64,000 nt of DNA. It comes from an uncultured Pantoea sp. (lineage in GTDB: Bacteria; Pseudomonadota; Gammaproteobacteria; Enterobacterales; Enterobacteriaceae). Location of the stretch: contig CAJYVD010000034.1 in the NCBI GenBank assembly GCA_913778495.1, positions 213,500-277,499 on the forward strand, given 5' to 3'. Made by a program: the position numbers and the translations under genes. Shown here piece after piece: positions 55,713-64,000 of this stretch. The notes below the pieces were generated by a model. That model made no database searches, was not told the DNA's origin, and saw only the letters and a program-made list of their open reading frames with translations. Position 1 is the stretch's first letter; the number at the start of each line of letters is the position of its first letter.

Positions 55713-56702
55713 ATGTCTGCTTTCCCCCATCCGCAACGCTATCAACAGATGCAGTATCGCCGCTGCGGCCGCAGTGGCCTGAAATTGCCGGCCATTTCTC
55801 TCGGCCTCTGGCATAACTTCGGCGACAGCACGCGCGTGGACAACAGTCGCGAACTGCTGCGTTACGCCTTCGATCGCGGCATCACCCATTTTGATCTCGC
55901 GAATAACTACGGCCCGCCGCCGGGCTCGGCGGAGAGCAACTTTGGTCGCATTTTGCGCGAGGATTTTCACGGCCTGCGCGATGAGCTGGTGATCTCCACC
56001 AAAGCGGGCTACACCATGTGGGATGGCCCCTATGGCGACTGGGGATCGCGCAAATACCTGATTGCCAGCCTCGATCAGAGCCTGAAGCGCATGGGGCTGG
56101 AGTACGTAGATATCTTTTATCACCATCGCCCGGACCCCGAAACGCCGCTGGAGGAGACCATGCGCGCGCTGGACCAGGTGGTGCGTCAGGGCAAAGCGTT
56201 ATACGCGGCGATTTCAAATTACCCTGCGGATCGCGCCGCAGAAGCGATCGCCATACTGCGCGATCTCGGCACGCCTTGCCTGATCCATCAGCCGCGCTAT
56301 TCGCTGTTTGAGCGTACGCCTGAACAGGGATTGCTGGCGACGTTGGGTGACAGCGGCGTCGGCTGCATCGCTTTCTCGCCGCTGGCCGGTGGCGTGTTGA
56401 CCGACCGCTATCTACAGGGCATTCCGCAAGATTCACGCATCGCCAGCGGCAGCCAGTTCCTGAAGGAGAATCAGCTGACCCCTGAAAAGATGGCCAAGGT
56501 CGCGCAGCTTCAGGCGCTGGCGCAGTCGCGCGGACAAAAGCTGGCGCAAATGGCGCTGCGCTGGGTACTGCGCGATGCGCGCGTGACGTCGGTACTGATT
56601 GGTGCCAGTAAAACCGCGCAAATTGATGATGCTGTCGCCATGCTGGATCAGCCCGAGCTGACGTCAGAGGAGCTCGAAACCATCGAGAAGATTTTGGTGT
56701 AA
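55713..56702 (+). CDS. Aldo-keto reductase, YghZ/L-glyceraldehyde-3-phosphate reductase-like
   Basis: A 329-residue NADPH-dependent aldo-keto reductase. The catalytic tetrad region is visible: ITHFDLANNYGPPPGSAESNFG (Asp and Tyr), STKAGY (Lys) and YVDIFYHHRPDPETPLEE (His), and the cofactor end VTSVLIGASKTAQIDDAV. It aligns with E. coli YghZ (Gpr) but lacks its C-terminal tail and may have another aldehyde substrate. ATG 55713 follows AGGA; a TTG six bp earlier is in frame. Divergent from ipdC, so a role in reducing aldehydes made by IpdC is conceivable but unproven. Confidence 0.88.
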   Translation: MSAFPHPQRYQQMQYRRCGRSGLKLPAISLGLWHNFGDSTRVDNSRELLRYAFDRGITHFDLANNYGPPPGSAESNFGRILREDFHGLRDELVISTKAGYTMWDGPYGDWGSRKYLIASLDQSLKRMGLEYVDIFYHHRPDPETPLEETMRALDQVVRQGKALYAAISNYPADRAAEAIAILRDLGTPCLIHQPRYSLFERTPEQGLLATLGDSGVGCIAFSPLAGGVLTDRYLQGIPQDSRIASGSQFLKENQLTPEKMAKVAQLQALAQSRGQKLAQMALRWVLRDARVTSVLIGASKTAQIDDAVAMLDQPELTSEELETIEKILV

Positions 56703-56858
56703 CCGCTTACCTGAACGCGCAGTATCGGACATTTACGGCAGCAGAAAATTCTCATTTCAGATTTTCCTGACGCTTTTCAGACTGCGGCGCAGCGCGCCGC
56801 AGGGGTGCTATGGCACACTGGCGTGACGGCAACCTCGATGTTGCTGCAAGGAGAAAAT

Positions 56859-57218
56859 ATGAGACGTGTACTTTTGTTTGCCGCTTTGCTGGCAAGTTTG
56901 AGCCCTCTGGCACCGCATACAGCAGAAGCCAATAGCGCGACCATCAATCTGGCCCCTGGCGTGACGCTGCAACTCGGCGACCGCGATCGGCGCGGCTACT
57001 ACTGGGACGGCGGCCAATGGCGTGAACCGCGCTGGTGGAACGATCGCTATCGCTATCACGACAACCGCTGGTGGCGTCACGAGGCATGGCGGCGACATCA
57101 GGCCTACGAACGTGAACGGGAGCGGCGTTGGCGTGAGCGCGAGCATGAGCGACGCGAACACTGGCGCCATGAACGTCGCCGCGAGCACCATGAGCATCAC
57201 CGCCACCATCACGACTAA
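56859..57218 (+). CDS. ypeC: DUF2502 family protein YpeC
   Basis: A 119-residue secreted protein: signal peptide MRRVLLFAALLASLSPLAPHTAEA, then NLAPGVTLQLGDRDRRGYYWDGG, the DUF2502 core, and a long Arg/His/Glu/Trp-rich tail ending in histidines (EHHEHHRHHHD). E. coli YpeC lies at the same position before mntH and has the same layout. Function unknown. ATG 56859 has AAGGAG upstream and excludes the longer frame from 56805. A strong terminator follows. Confidence 0.9.
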   Translation: MRRVLLFAALLASLSPLAPHTAEANSATINLAPGVTLQLGDRDRRGYYWDGGQWREPRWWNDRYRYHDNRWWRHEAWRRHQAYERERERRWREREHERREHWRHERRREHHEHHRHHHD

Positions 57219-57220
57219 TA

Positions 57221-57250
57221 AAATCCCGGCCACTGCGCCGGGATTTTTTT
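57221..57250. terminator. Terminator between ypeC and mntH
   Basis: AAATCCCGGC (57221-57230) pairs with GCCGGGATTT (57237-57246), followed by TTTT; on the other strand a TTT run also follows, so it serves both convergent genes. Confidence 0.88.
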
Positions 57251-57262
57251 GCTTGTTTGGAT

Positions 57263-58504
<1,242 letters not shown>

Positions 58505-58607
58505 AGTGATTAACCCTGTCGTGATGCGGGATGACCGACGCAAGTTAGCGGTTCATCAGCGCAGAGGAAAGTTGGTTGTAATTATCGCAGTGATAGATAC
58601 TGCTATA

Positions 58608-58629
58608 AAGTATAGCCATTGCTATATTT
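58608..58629 (-). promoter_or_regulatory. MntR operator upstream of mntH
   Basis: On the minus strand the sequence reads AAATATAGCAATGGCTATAC (58629-58610), a near match to the E. coli mntH MntR box (AACATAGCAAAGGCTATGTT as I recall), with inverted ATAGC/GCTAT halves. Confidence 0.8.
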
Positions 58630-58815
58630 AAACGCAAATTGCGTCCCTGGCAAAACTGTGCGATAGCACTCAATCTACGCGCAGCTCAAATTATAGACAA
58701 TGTTTTTGTGGATATTTATTGTGATGCTTTTGTGAAAAGGATGTGAGCGGTAAAACTTATCTTAAAAATAACGTGATACCGAATACTTATATTGTGGTTT
58801 TGATCTCGTTTTTAA

Positions 58816-58827
58816 GTAACGCGTTAC
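58816..58827. promoter_or_regulatory. 12-bp palindrome upstream of nupC
   Basis: GTAACGCGTTAC is a perfect palindrome with a central CG, the type of site bound by LacI-family dimers; it lies 46 bp before the nupC ATG. The E. coli regulator of nupC is CytR of that family. The remaining mntH-nupC gap is A+T-rich without a gene. Confidence 0.4.
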
Positions 58828-58873
58828 ATAGAATACGCAGCAAAATACAACCCTCCTCAAATTTGGAGCCCCC

Positions 58874-60064
58874 ATGTTCCCTATTTTGCACTTTCTGTTG
58901 GCATTAGTGGTGGTTGCTGCGCTGGCTTTGCTGGTAAGCCACGATCGCAAAAGCATCCGCGTTCGCTACATCGTACAGCTCTTAGTTATTGAAGTTCTGC
59001 TGGCGTGGTTCTTTCTCAACTCCGAGGCGGGTCTCGGCTTTGTAAAAGGCTTCGCCGGTCTGTTTGACCACCTGCTCAAGTATGCCGCACAGGGCACCAA
59101 CTTTGTGTTCGGTAACATGAGTGAAAAAGGCCTCGCCTTCTTCTTCTTAAATGTTTTGTGCCCGATCGTATTTATCTCGGCGCTAATCGGTATTTTGCAG
59201 CATTTCCGCATTTTACCGTGGGTCATCCGCGGCATCGGTACCGTGCTGTCAAAAATCAACGGCATGGGCAAACTGGAATCGTTTAACGCCGTCAGTTCAC
59301 TGATTCTGGGCCAGTCAGAAAACTTTATCGCCTATAAAGATATTCTGGGCAAAATGTCGCAGCGCCGGATGTACACCATGGCGGCAACGGCGATGTCCAC
59401 CGTTTCAATGTCAATTGTCGGTGCCTACATGACCATGCTGCAACCCAAGTATGTGGTTGCCGCGCTGGTGTTAAACATGTTCAGCACCTTTATTGTGCTG
59501 TCGCTGATTAACCCTTACCGCGTTGACAGCGAAGAAGACCTCCAGCTGCAAGAATTGCATAAAGGACAGAGCTTCTTTGAAATGCTGGGTGAGTACATTC
59601 TCGCCGGTTTCAAAGTTGCCATTATCGTTGCCGCCATGCTGATTGGTTTTATCGCCCTGATTTCAGGCTTGAACGCCCTGTTTGAGCTGATCTTTGGCAT
59701 TAGCTTCCAGGGTGTGCTGGGCTACGCTTTCTATCCTTTCGCATGGGTGATGGGCGTACCGTCCAATGAAGCGCTGCAAGTCGGCAGTATCATGGCGACC
59801 AAACTGGTGTCGAATGAGTTTGTGGCGATGATGGATCTGCAGAAAATTGCCGGACAGCTCTCGCCACACGCTGAAGGTATTTTGTCGGTGTTCCTGGTGT
59901 CGTTCGCCAACTTCTCTTCTATCGGCATCGTGGCTGGCGCCATTAAAGGCCTGAACGAAGAACAAGGCAACGTAGTGTCACGCTTTGGCCTGAAGCTGCT
60001 GTATGGCTCAACGCTGGTGAGCGTGCTTTCCGCTGCCATTGCTGGCCTGGTGCTGGCGTTCTGA
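58874..60064 (+). CDS. nupC: Nucleoside:proton symporter NupC
   Basis: A 396-residue concentrative nucleoside transporter importing nucleosides except guanosine/deoxyguanosine in E. coli. The CNT signatures are clear: [17 protein letters not shown] (about 140-156, with the G-Q-S-E ligand residues) and [26 protein letters not shown] (about 293-318), plus [14 protein letters not shown]. About eight to ten membrane helices. Four residues shorter than E. coli NupC, with a shortened loop around residue 265. Followed by a terminator hairpin. Confidence 0.96.
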   Translation: MFPILHFLLALVVVAALALLVSHDRKSIRVRYIVQLLVIEVLLAWFFLNSEAGLGFVKGFAGLFDHLLKYAAQGTNFVFGNMSEKGLAFFFLNVLCPIVFISALIGILQHFRILPWVIRGIGTVLSKINGMGKLESFNAVSSLILGQSENFIAYKDILGKMSQRRMYTMAATAMSTVSMSIVGAYMTMLQPKYVVAALVLNMFSTFIVLSLINPYRVDSEEDLQLQELHKGQSFFEMLGEYILAGFKVAIIVAAMLIGFIALISGLNALFELIFGISFQGVLGYAFYPFAWVMGVPSNEALQVGSIMATKLVSNEFVAMMDLQKIAGQLSPHAEGILSVFLVSFANFSSIGIVAGAIKGLNEEQGNVVSRFGLKLLYGSTLVSVLSAAIAGLVLAF

Positions 60065-60070
60065 TGACCA

Positions 60071-60092
60071 AGGGCGAGCTGCGGCTCGCCCT
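60071..60092 (+). terminator. Terminator of nupC
   Basis: AGGGCGAGC (60071-60079), loop TGCG, GCTCGCCCT (60084-60092) directly after the nupC stop; the T tract is weak. Confidence 0.65.
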
Positions 60093-60307
60093 GCTCTTCC
60101 CGCGATTCTCTCTACACGTTCAGGGCGCACGCCTTCTTTCTCGTCTCCGCGATGTCATCCCCCACCCCAGCGCTTAACCCGTGTGATCGATGAAGCCGGA
60201 TAACGCACGCGCTAAATTCAGGACGTAGCGTTTCGCCAGCAATATTTGCAGGGAAAAACGGATTTGGAATAAAGTAATGTTGTGTATGTTCGGAACGAAC
60301 AAAGAGT

Positions 60308-60383
<76 letters not shown>

Positions 60384-60427
60384 ACATCTGGAAACTGTTT
60401 TTTCGACGCAAACCGTTGGGCGCGGTT

Positions 60428-60503
<76 letters not shown>

Positions 60504-60540
60504 GTACCGAAAAAACCGCCGAGTTGCCTCGACGGACGGC

Positions 60541-60569
60541 ATAATATGAGACCGCCTCTGGAGTGTCAA
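60541..60569 (-). promoter_or_regulatory. Promoter of the tRNA-Ala pair
   Basis: On the minus strand TTGACA (60569-60564) and TATTAT (60546-60541) are separated by exactly 17 bp, a near-consensus sigma-70 promoter. Confidence 0.85.
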
Positions 60570-60830
60570 CGCTAAAATCTCGTTCTGCGTTCAATCGCTG
60601 AAAAAGGCGGCAACGCCACGTTAATCTGACACTTTTTGTCCTTGCGAACCCCTCATTCCTTCACCAACGTCATGCTGCAGGCGTTACAGGCAGGTTAACG
60701 GTGTTAGGAATAATCTTGTGTTCGTTAACGGTACGTGTAAACTTAGCGCGCTAATTAACCGATCCGCTTTCCAGGGTTAACACACGCAATCGGTAGCACT
60801 TCCCCTAAACCAATAAAAGAAACGTGAACT

Positions 60831-61616
60831 ATGTCACTTCATACACCCAAAGAGATCGCCCAATTGGCGATTCAGGCTGGCGTGGCGAAAAGCCGTCTGC
60901 CGGTCTCAACGCTCATTATCCTTGGCTTTATGGCCGGTGCCTTCATCGCCACAGGGTTCTTACTTGATTTGCACGTCATTAACCAACTTCCCGCAGAGTG
61001 GGGATCGTTTGGTGGCTTTCTCGGTGCAGCCGTATTTCCAGTCGGGTTAATTCTGACCGTGCTGGCGGGCGGCGAGTTGCTGACAGGGAATATGATGACG
61101 CTGCCGATTGCCTGGTTCGCGCGCCGCATCAGCGGTCTGAGCGTACTGCGCAACTGGTTCTGGATTACCATCGCCAACTTCCTGGGCAGCATTGCGGTCG
61201 CGTGGTTCTTTGGCCACATGCTGGGCATGACCGAAGGGGACTATCTGAAAAAGACCGTGGCCATCGCCCACGCCAAAGTGAACGCCGATTTTATGCACGC
61301 GTTTATTTCCGGCATCGGCTGTAACTGGCTGGTGTGCCTCGGCGTGTGGCTGGCGTTCGCCAGTAAAGATGTCGTCGGTAAAATTTTTGGCATGTGGTTC
61401 CCGGTGATGGCGTTTGTGGCGATTGGCTTCCAGCACGTGGTCGCGAACATGTTTATCGTGCCTGCCGCCATTTTTGCTGGTCAGCTGAGCTGGGCCGATT
61501 TTGCCCCTAACGTGGTTGCCGTTTTCCTTGGTAATGCCGTGGGCGGCGCCGTTTTTGTCGGTCTCGCCTACTTCCTCGCATTCCGTCCCGCTGCTGAACA
61601 AACCAGCGAAGCCTGA
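60831..61616 (+). CDS. Formate/nitrite transporter family (FocA-like) channel
   Basis: A 261-residue FNT protein with six helices. Motifs include AVFPVGLILTVLAGGELLTGNMMT, the broken helix 2 with the L-T-G-N signature, GCNWLVCLGVWLAFASKDVVGK, and the gating histidine in AIGFQHVVANMF (about 204). It differs from focA of the pfl operon by lacking that context; formate, nitrite or another monovalent anion is the likely substrate. RBS before ATG 60831 is weak (AAAGAAACGTG). It is the second FNT gene in the window beside yfdC. Confidence 0.88.
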   Translation: MSLHTPKEIAQLAIQAGVAKSRLPVSTLIILGFMAGAFIATGFLLDLHVINQLPAEWGSFGGFLGAAVFPVGLILTVLAGGELLTGNMMTLPIAWFARRISGLSVLRNWFWITIANFLGSIAVAWFFGHMLGMTEGDYLKKTVAIAHAKVNADFMHAFISGIGCNWLVCLGVWLAFASKDVVGKIFGMWFPVMAFVAIGFQHVVANMFIVPAAIFAGQLSWADFAPNVVAVFLGNAVGGAVFVGLAYFLAFRPAAEQTSEA

Positions 61617-61737
61617 TCCTTTCTTTATGCTTTATGCCTTTTGTCGCTCGACAAAAGGCATTTTCCCGCCTGATTACTTTTTCACGTAACGTTTTGTTGT
61701 AATATGTACCGCTAATGTATTTAACAGGGACAGCATC

Positions 61738-62091
61738 GTGAAAAAGGAATGGCTTACCCCCGAAGAGCTCGCACAGGAAACGGGCTACAGTCGGCAAACG
61801 GTGAATAAGTGGATTAAGCGGGAAAACTGGACAACCACGCCAAAGCCCGGCGTTCAGGGCGGCAAGGCGCGGTTGATCCACATTGATGAGCGTGTAAAAA
61901 GTTTCATCCAGTCAACGCGACACGCCAGTGAACCCCCTGCACACTACGGCGCCCAGCAAAATACGTTACCTGCGTTATTAATTAATTCTGTCCAGCAAAT
62001 GACGCCTGCCGAGCAACAACAGTTGGCTGCGCTGCTGTTAAGAGAAGGGATCCGCGGCGTGCTGACACGGCTAGGGATTAGCGAAGCATAA
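61738..62091 (+). CDS. yfeC: Putative DNA-binding protein YfeC
   Basis: A 117-residue protein with an N-terminal helix-turn-helix (LTPEELAQETGYSRQTVNKW followed by a basic wing KPGVQGGKARLIHI) and a C-terminal helical tail. It matches E. coli YfeC, a predicted DNA-binding protein located next to gltX. The start is a GTG at 61738, with AGGGA upstream; no ATG in frame fits. Binding targets unknown. Confidence 0.92.
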   Translation: MKKEWLTPEELAQETGYSRQTVNKWIKRENWTTTPKPGVQGGKARLIHIDERVKSFIQSTRHASEPPAHYGAQQNTLPALLINSVQQMTPAEQQQLAALLLREGIRGVLTRLGISEA

Positions 62092-62122
62092 AAAAAACCG
62101 GAAGCAGTGGCTTCCGGTTTTT
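62091..62122. terminator. Terminator between yfeC and gltX
   Basis: CCGGAAGC (62098-62105), loop AGTG, GCTTCCGG (62110-62117) flanked by A and T runs on both sides; a bidirectional terminator for the convergent genes. Confidence 0.9.
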
Positions 62123-62148
62123 GTCTGTGTCGGGATTATCCAGGGCAG

Positions 62149-63570
62149 TTACGCGTTGGCTTCCCGCTCGGCGATAAACGCCAGCGCCTTATTGATACGG
62201 GCAACGCTGCGGCTGCGGCCAATCGCCTCTACCGTGACATCCAGCGCAGGTGACTGCCCCGCGCCGGTGACGGCCACGCGCAGTGGCATCCCCACTTTCC
62301 CCATGCCCAGTTCGAGTTCATCGGCCGCGCCCTGAATGGCCTGATGGACGCTTTCAGCACGCCAGTCGCTATCGTTGATAGCCGCCAGTTTGTCACGTAC
62401 CAGTTCCAGCGGTTGACGCGCGACCGGACGCAGATGTTTCTTCGCTGCGTCAGCATCAAATTCGTCGAACTCTTCATAAAAGTAACGGCACGACGCCGCC
62501 ATCTCGACCAGCGTCTTGCAGCGCTCACCTAACAGGGTAACCAGTTTCGCCAGCTCCGGACCGGTACGGGTATCAATTTTCTGCTGCTCGATGTGCCACT
62601 GCAGGTGCGTGGCAACGTACTCAGGCGGCAGTGAATTAATGTAGTGGTGATTGAGCCACTGCAGTTTTTCGGTATTGAAAGCACTGGCTGATTTGCTGAC
62701 CGCGTCCAGCGTGAACAGCTCGGTCATTTCGGCGACGCTGAAAATCTCCTGATCGCCATGAGACCACCCCAAACGCACCAGGTAGTTGAGCAAGGCTTCC
62801 GGCAGATAGCCGTCATCGCGATACTGCATTACGCCCACTGCGCCGTGGCGCTTGGAGAGCTTTTTGCTGTCATCCCCGAGGATCATCGAGACGTGGGCGT
62901 AAGTAGGAACTTCCGCACCGATCGCCTTGAGGATATTGATTTGACGCGGCGTGTTGTTGATGTGATCTTCACCGCGAATCACGTGCGTGATACCCATATC
63001 CCAGTCATCGACCACGACACAGAAGTTGTAAGTAGGCGAACCATCGGTACGGCGAATGATCAGATCGTCCAGCTCAAGGTTGCTAAATTCAATTGGGCCA
63101 CGGATCTGGTCGTCGAAAATGACTGAGCCTTCATGGGGGTTACGGAAGCGGACGACGCAAGGTTCATCCGCTGCATGGTGTTCATGGCTGTCGCGGCAGC
63201 GGCCGTCGTAACGCGGTTTCTCACCGTTAGCCATTTGCTCTTCGCGCAGCGCCTCTAAGCGCTCTTTAGAGCAGTAGCAGCGATAAGCCGTACCCGCCTC
63301 TAACATTTCATCAATCACCGCGTTATAGCGATCAAACCGTTTGGTCTGGTAGTACGGACCCTCATCCCAATCCAGGCTCAGCCAGTTCATGCCATCCATG
63401 ATCGCTTCGATGGCCTCTGGCGTTGAGCGTTCTAAGTCGGTGTCCTCAATACGCAGAACAAATTCACCCTTGTAGTGGCGGGCAAACAGCCAGGAGTAAA
63501 GAGCAGTGCGGGCACCGCCCACGTGCAGGTAGCCCGTGGGGCTGGGTGCGAAGCGAGTTTTGATTTTCAT
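62149..63570 (-). CDS. gltX: Glutamyl-tRNA synthetase
   Basis: GltX charges tRNA-Glu. The 473-residue class I synthetase has the HIGH-equivalent [20 protein letters not shown] at the N-terminus, the KMSKS-equivalent [15 protein letters not shown] (about 235-249), and a zinc-binding insertion with [10 protein letters not shown] and CRDSHEHH. The C-terminal anticodon-binding domain is complete. It lies beside the tRNA-Val/tRNA-Lys array, as in E. coli. Confidence 0.97.
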   Translation of the reverse strand: MKIKTRFAPSPTGYLHVGGARTALYSWLFARHYKGEFVLRIEDTDLERSTPEAIEAIMDGMNWLSLDWDEGPYYQTKRFDRYNAVIDEMLEAGTAYRCYCSKERLEALREEQMANGEKPRYDGRCRDSHEHHAADEPCVVRFRNPHEGSVIFDDQIRGPIEFSNLELDDLIIRRTDGSPTYNFCVVVDDWDMGITHVIRGEDHINNTPRQINILKAIGAEVPTYAHVSMILGDDSKKLSKRHGAVGVMQYRDDGYLPEALLNYLVRLGWSHGDQEIFSVAEMTELFTLDAVSKSASAFNTEKLQWLNHHYINSLPPEYVATHLQWHIEQQKIDTRTGPELAKLVTLLGERCKTLVEMAASCRYFYEEFDEFDADAAKKHLRPVARQPLELVRDKLAAINDSDWRAESVHQAIQGAADELELGMGKVGMPLRVAVTGAGQSPALDVTVEAIGRSRSVARINKALAFIAEREANA

Positions 63571-63798
63571 TCAGCATTGCCTTAGATGCGCAGGTTTCTT
63601 CATCTGGATGACAAAAAAACGGGTTAACGCGAAAAAACAGTGCGCACATTCTAGCAGGTGGCAATGATTCCTCAATGACTGTTGCCATTGCCTCACGGCC
63701 TAAAGCGGCTTTTTCTGCTAATAAAACCAGCACATTGGCTAAAAGCAGCGCAGGATGCCTAAATTTAAAGCGAACGCACATTTAAGTTTTAAAAAGCG

Positions 63799-63826
63799 TT
63801 GACTCACTTTGAAGGATCCCTATAAT
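63799..63826 (+). promoter_or_regulatory. Promoter of the tRNA-Val/tRNA-Lys operon
   Basis: TTGACT (63799-63804) and a consensus TATAAT (63821-63826) with a 16-bp spacer, followed by a GCGACTCC discriminator typical of stringently controlled stable-RNA promoters. The rest of the 273-bp gap gltX-tRNA holds no gene. Confidence 0.88.
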
Positions 63827-63843
63827 GCGACTCCACACAGCGG

Positions 63844-63919
63844 GGGTGATTAGCTCAGTTGGTAGAGCATCTCCCTTACAAGGAGGGGGTCGGCGGTTCG
63901 AGCCCGTCATCACCCACCA
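63844..63919 (+). tRNA. tRNA-Val (anticodon UAC)
   Basis: A 76-nt tRNA, GGGTGATTAGCTCAG start and encoded CCA; anticodon TAC at 63877-63879. Corresponds to the valU/valX/valY genes of E. coli, here a single copy before tRNA-Lys. Confidence 0.97.
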
Positions 63920-63923
63920 CTTC

Positions 63924-63999
63924 GGGTCGTTAGCTCAGTTGGTAGAGCAGTTGACTTTTAATCAATTGGTCGCAGGTTCGAATCCTGCACGACCCACCA
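63924..63999 (+). tRNA. tRNA-Lys (anticodon UUU)
   Basis: A 76-nt tRNA ending with CCA one base before the window edge; anticodon TTT at 63957-63959. Sequence equals E. coli tRNA-Lys as far as I can tell. Only four bases separate it from tRNA-Val, so both come from one transcript; further tRNAs may follow beyond the window. Confidence 0.98.
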
Positions 64000-64000
64000 A

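Noticed and set aside
58700-58760. CRP site upstream of nupC
   Set aside because: TGTGA-like strings are present but not in the proper inverted arrangement (no TCACA half at N6), so it is not called.

Overview
The window is a chromosomal segment from a gamma-proteobacterium of the order Enterobacterales. Gene order follows the E. coli 50-54 min region closely (usg-pdxB-flk-fabB-mnmC-yfcL-epmC-yfcA-mepA-aroC-prmB-smrB-sixA-fadJI-yfcZ-fadL-mlaA, yfdC-argW, ypdK-alaC-ypdAB-glk-ypeC-mntH-nupC-tRNA-Ala x2-yfeC-gltX-tRNA-Val-tRNA-Lys). Proteins are near E. coli length and high in similarity to the E. coli sequences I remember. The G+C-rich coding sequence, an ipdC gene (indolepyruvate decarboxylase, plant-hormone synthesis) next to glk, and a separate ccmH and ccmI suggest a plant-associated Erwiniaceae such as Pantoea; the genus is an inference.

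Layout: 1-1815 holds usg (cut by the window edge) and pdxB. 1986-7965 is an insertion relative to E. coli: a DMT exporter, a TctDE-type two-component system and, divergent from it, the tctCBA tricarboxylate uptake operon. 8085-12346 has flk, a rhodanese and a divergent MocR regulator sharing a 12-bp-arm palindrome, and fabB with a FabR palindrome. 12503-20473 is a housekeeping block (tRNA modification, EF-P hydroxylation, murein endopeptidase, chorismate synthase, ribosomal protein methylation, ribosome rescue, phosphohistidine phosphatase). 20674-26206 is the anaerobic/alternative fatty-acid oxidation block fadJI, yfcZ and fadL, with three FadR-like sites. mlaA follows, then a complete nine-gene ccmABCDEFGHI cytochrome c maturation operon that lies between mlaA and yfdC, where E. 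coli has nothing.

From tRNA-Arg(CCU) argW (35269-35343) to ypdK (48048) the E. coli backbone is replaced by about 12.7 kb of accessory genes: a 914-residue protein whose N-terminal part carries what looks like a circularly permuted OTU-type cysteine protease core (His before Cys), an AraC regulator divergent from a DMT transporter, a YmgB-like small protein, the pyruvate-responsive transporter yhjX, two small lipoproteins, a possible small RNA, an IclR-Usp-membrane protein operon, and a divergent DHA2/HlyD efflux pair with two identical 22-bp direct repeats in front of it.

48048-64000 returns to backbone: alaC, a GNAT acetyltransferase, the YpdA/YpdB pyruvate two-component system (its recognised direct repeat is also visible upstream of yhjX, so a complete sensor-regulator-target circuit is inside the window), glk, ipdC, an aldo-keto reductase, ypeC, mntH with an MntR operator, nupC, two tRNA-Ala(GGC) genes, a FocA-type channel, yfeC, gltX, and the start of a tRNA-Val/tRNA-Lys array. 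No insertion sequence, phage gene, integrase or CRISPR array was seen.
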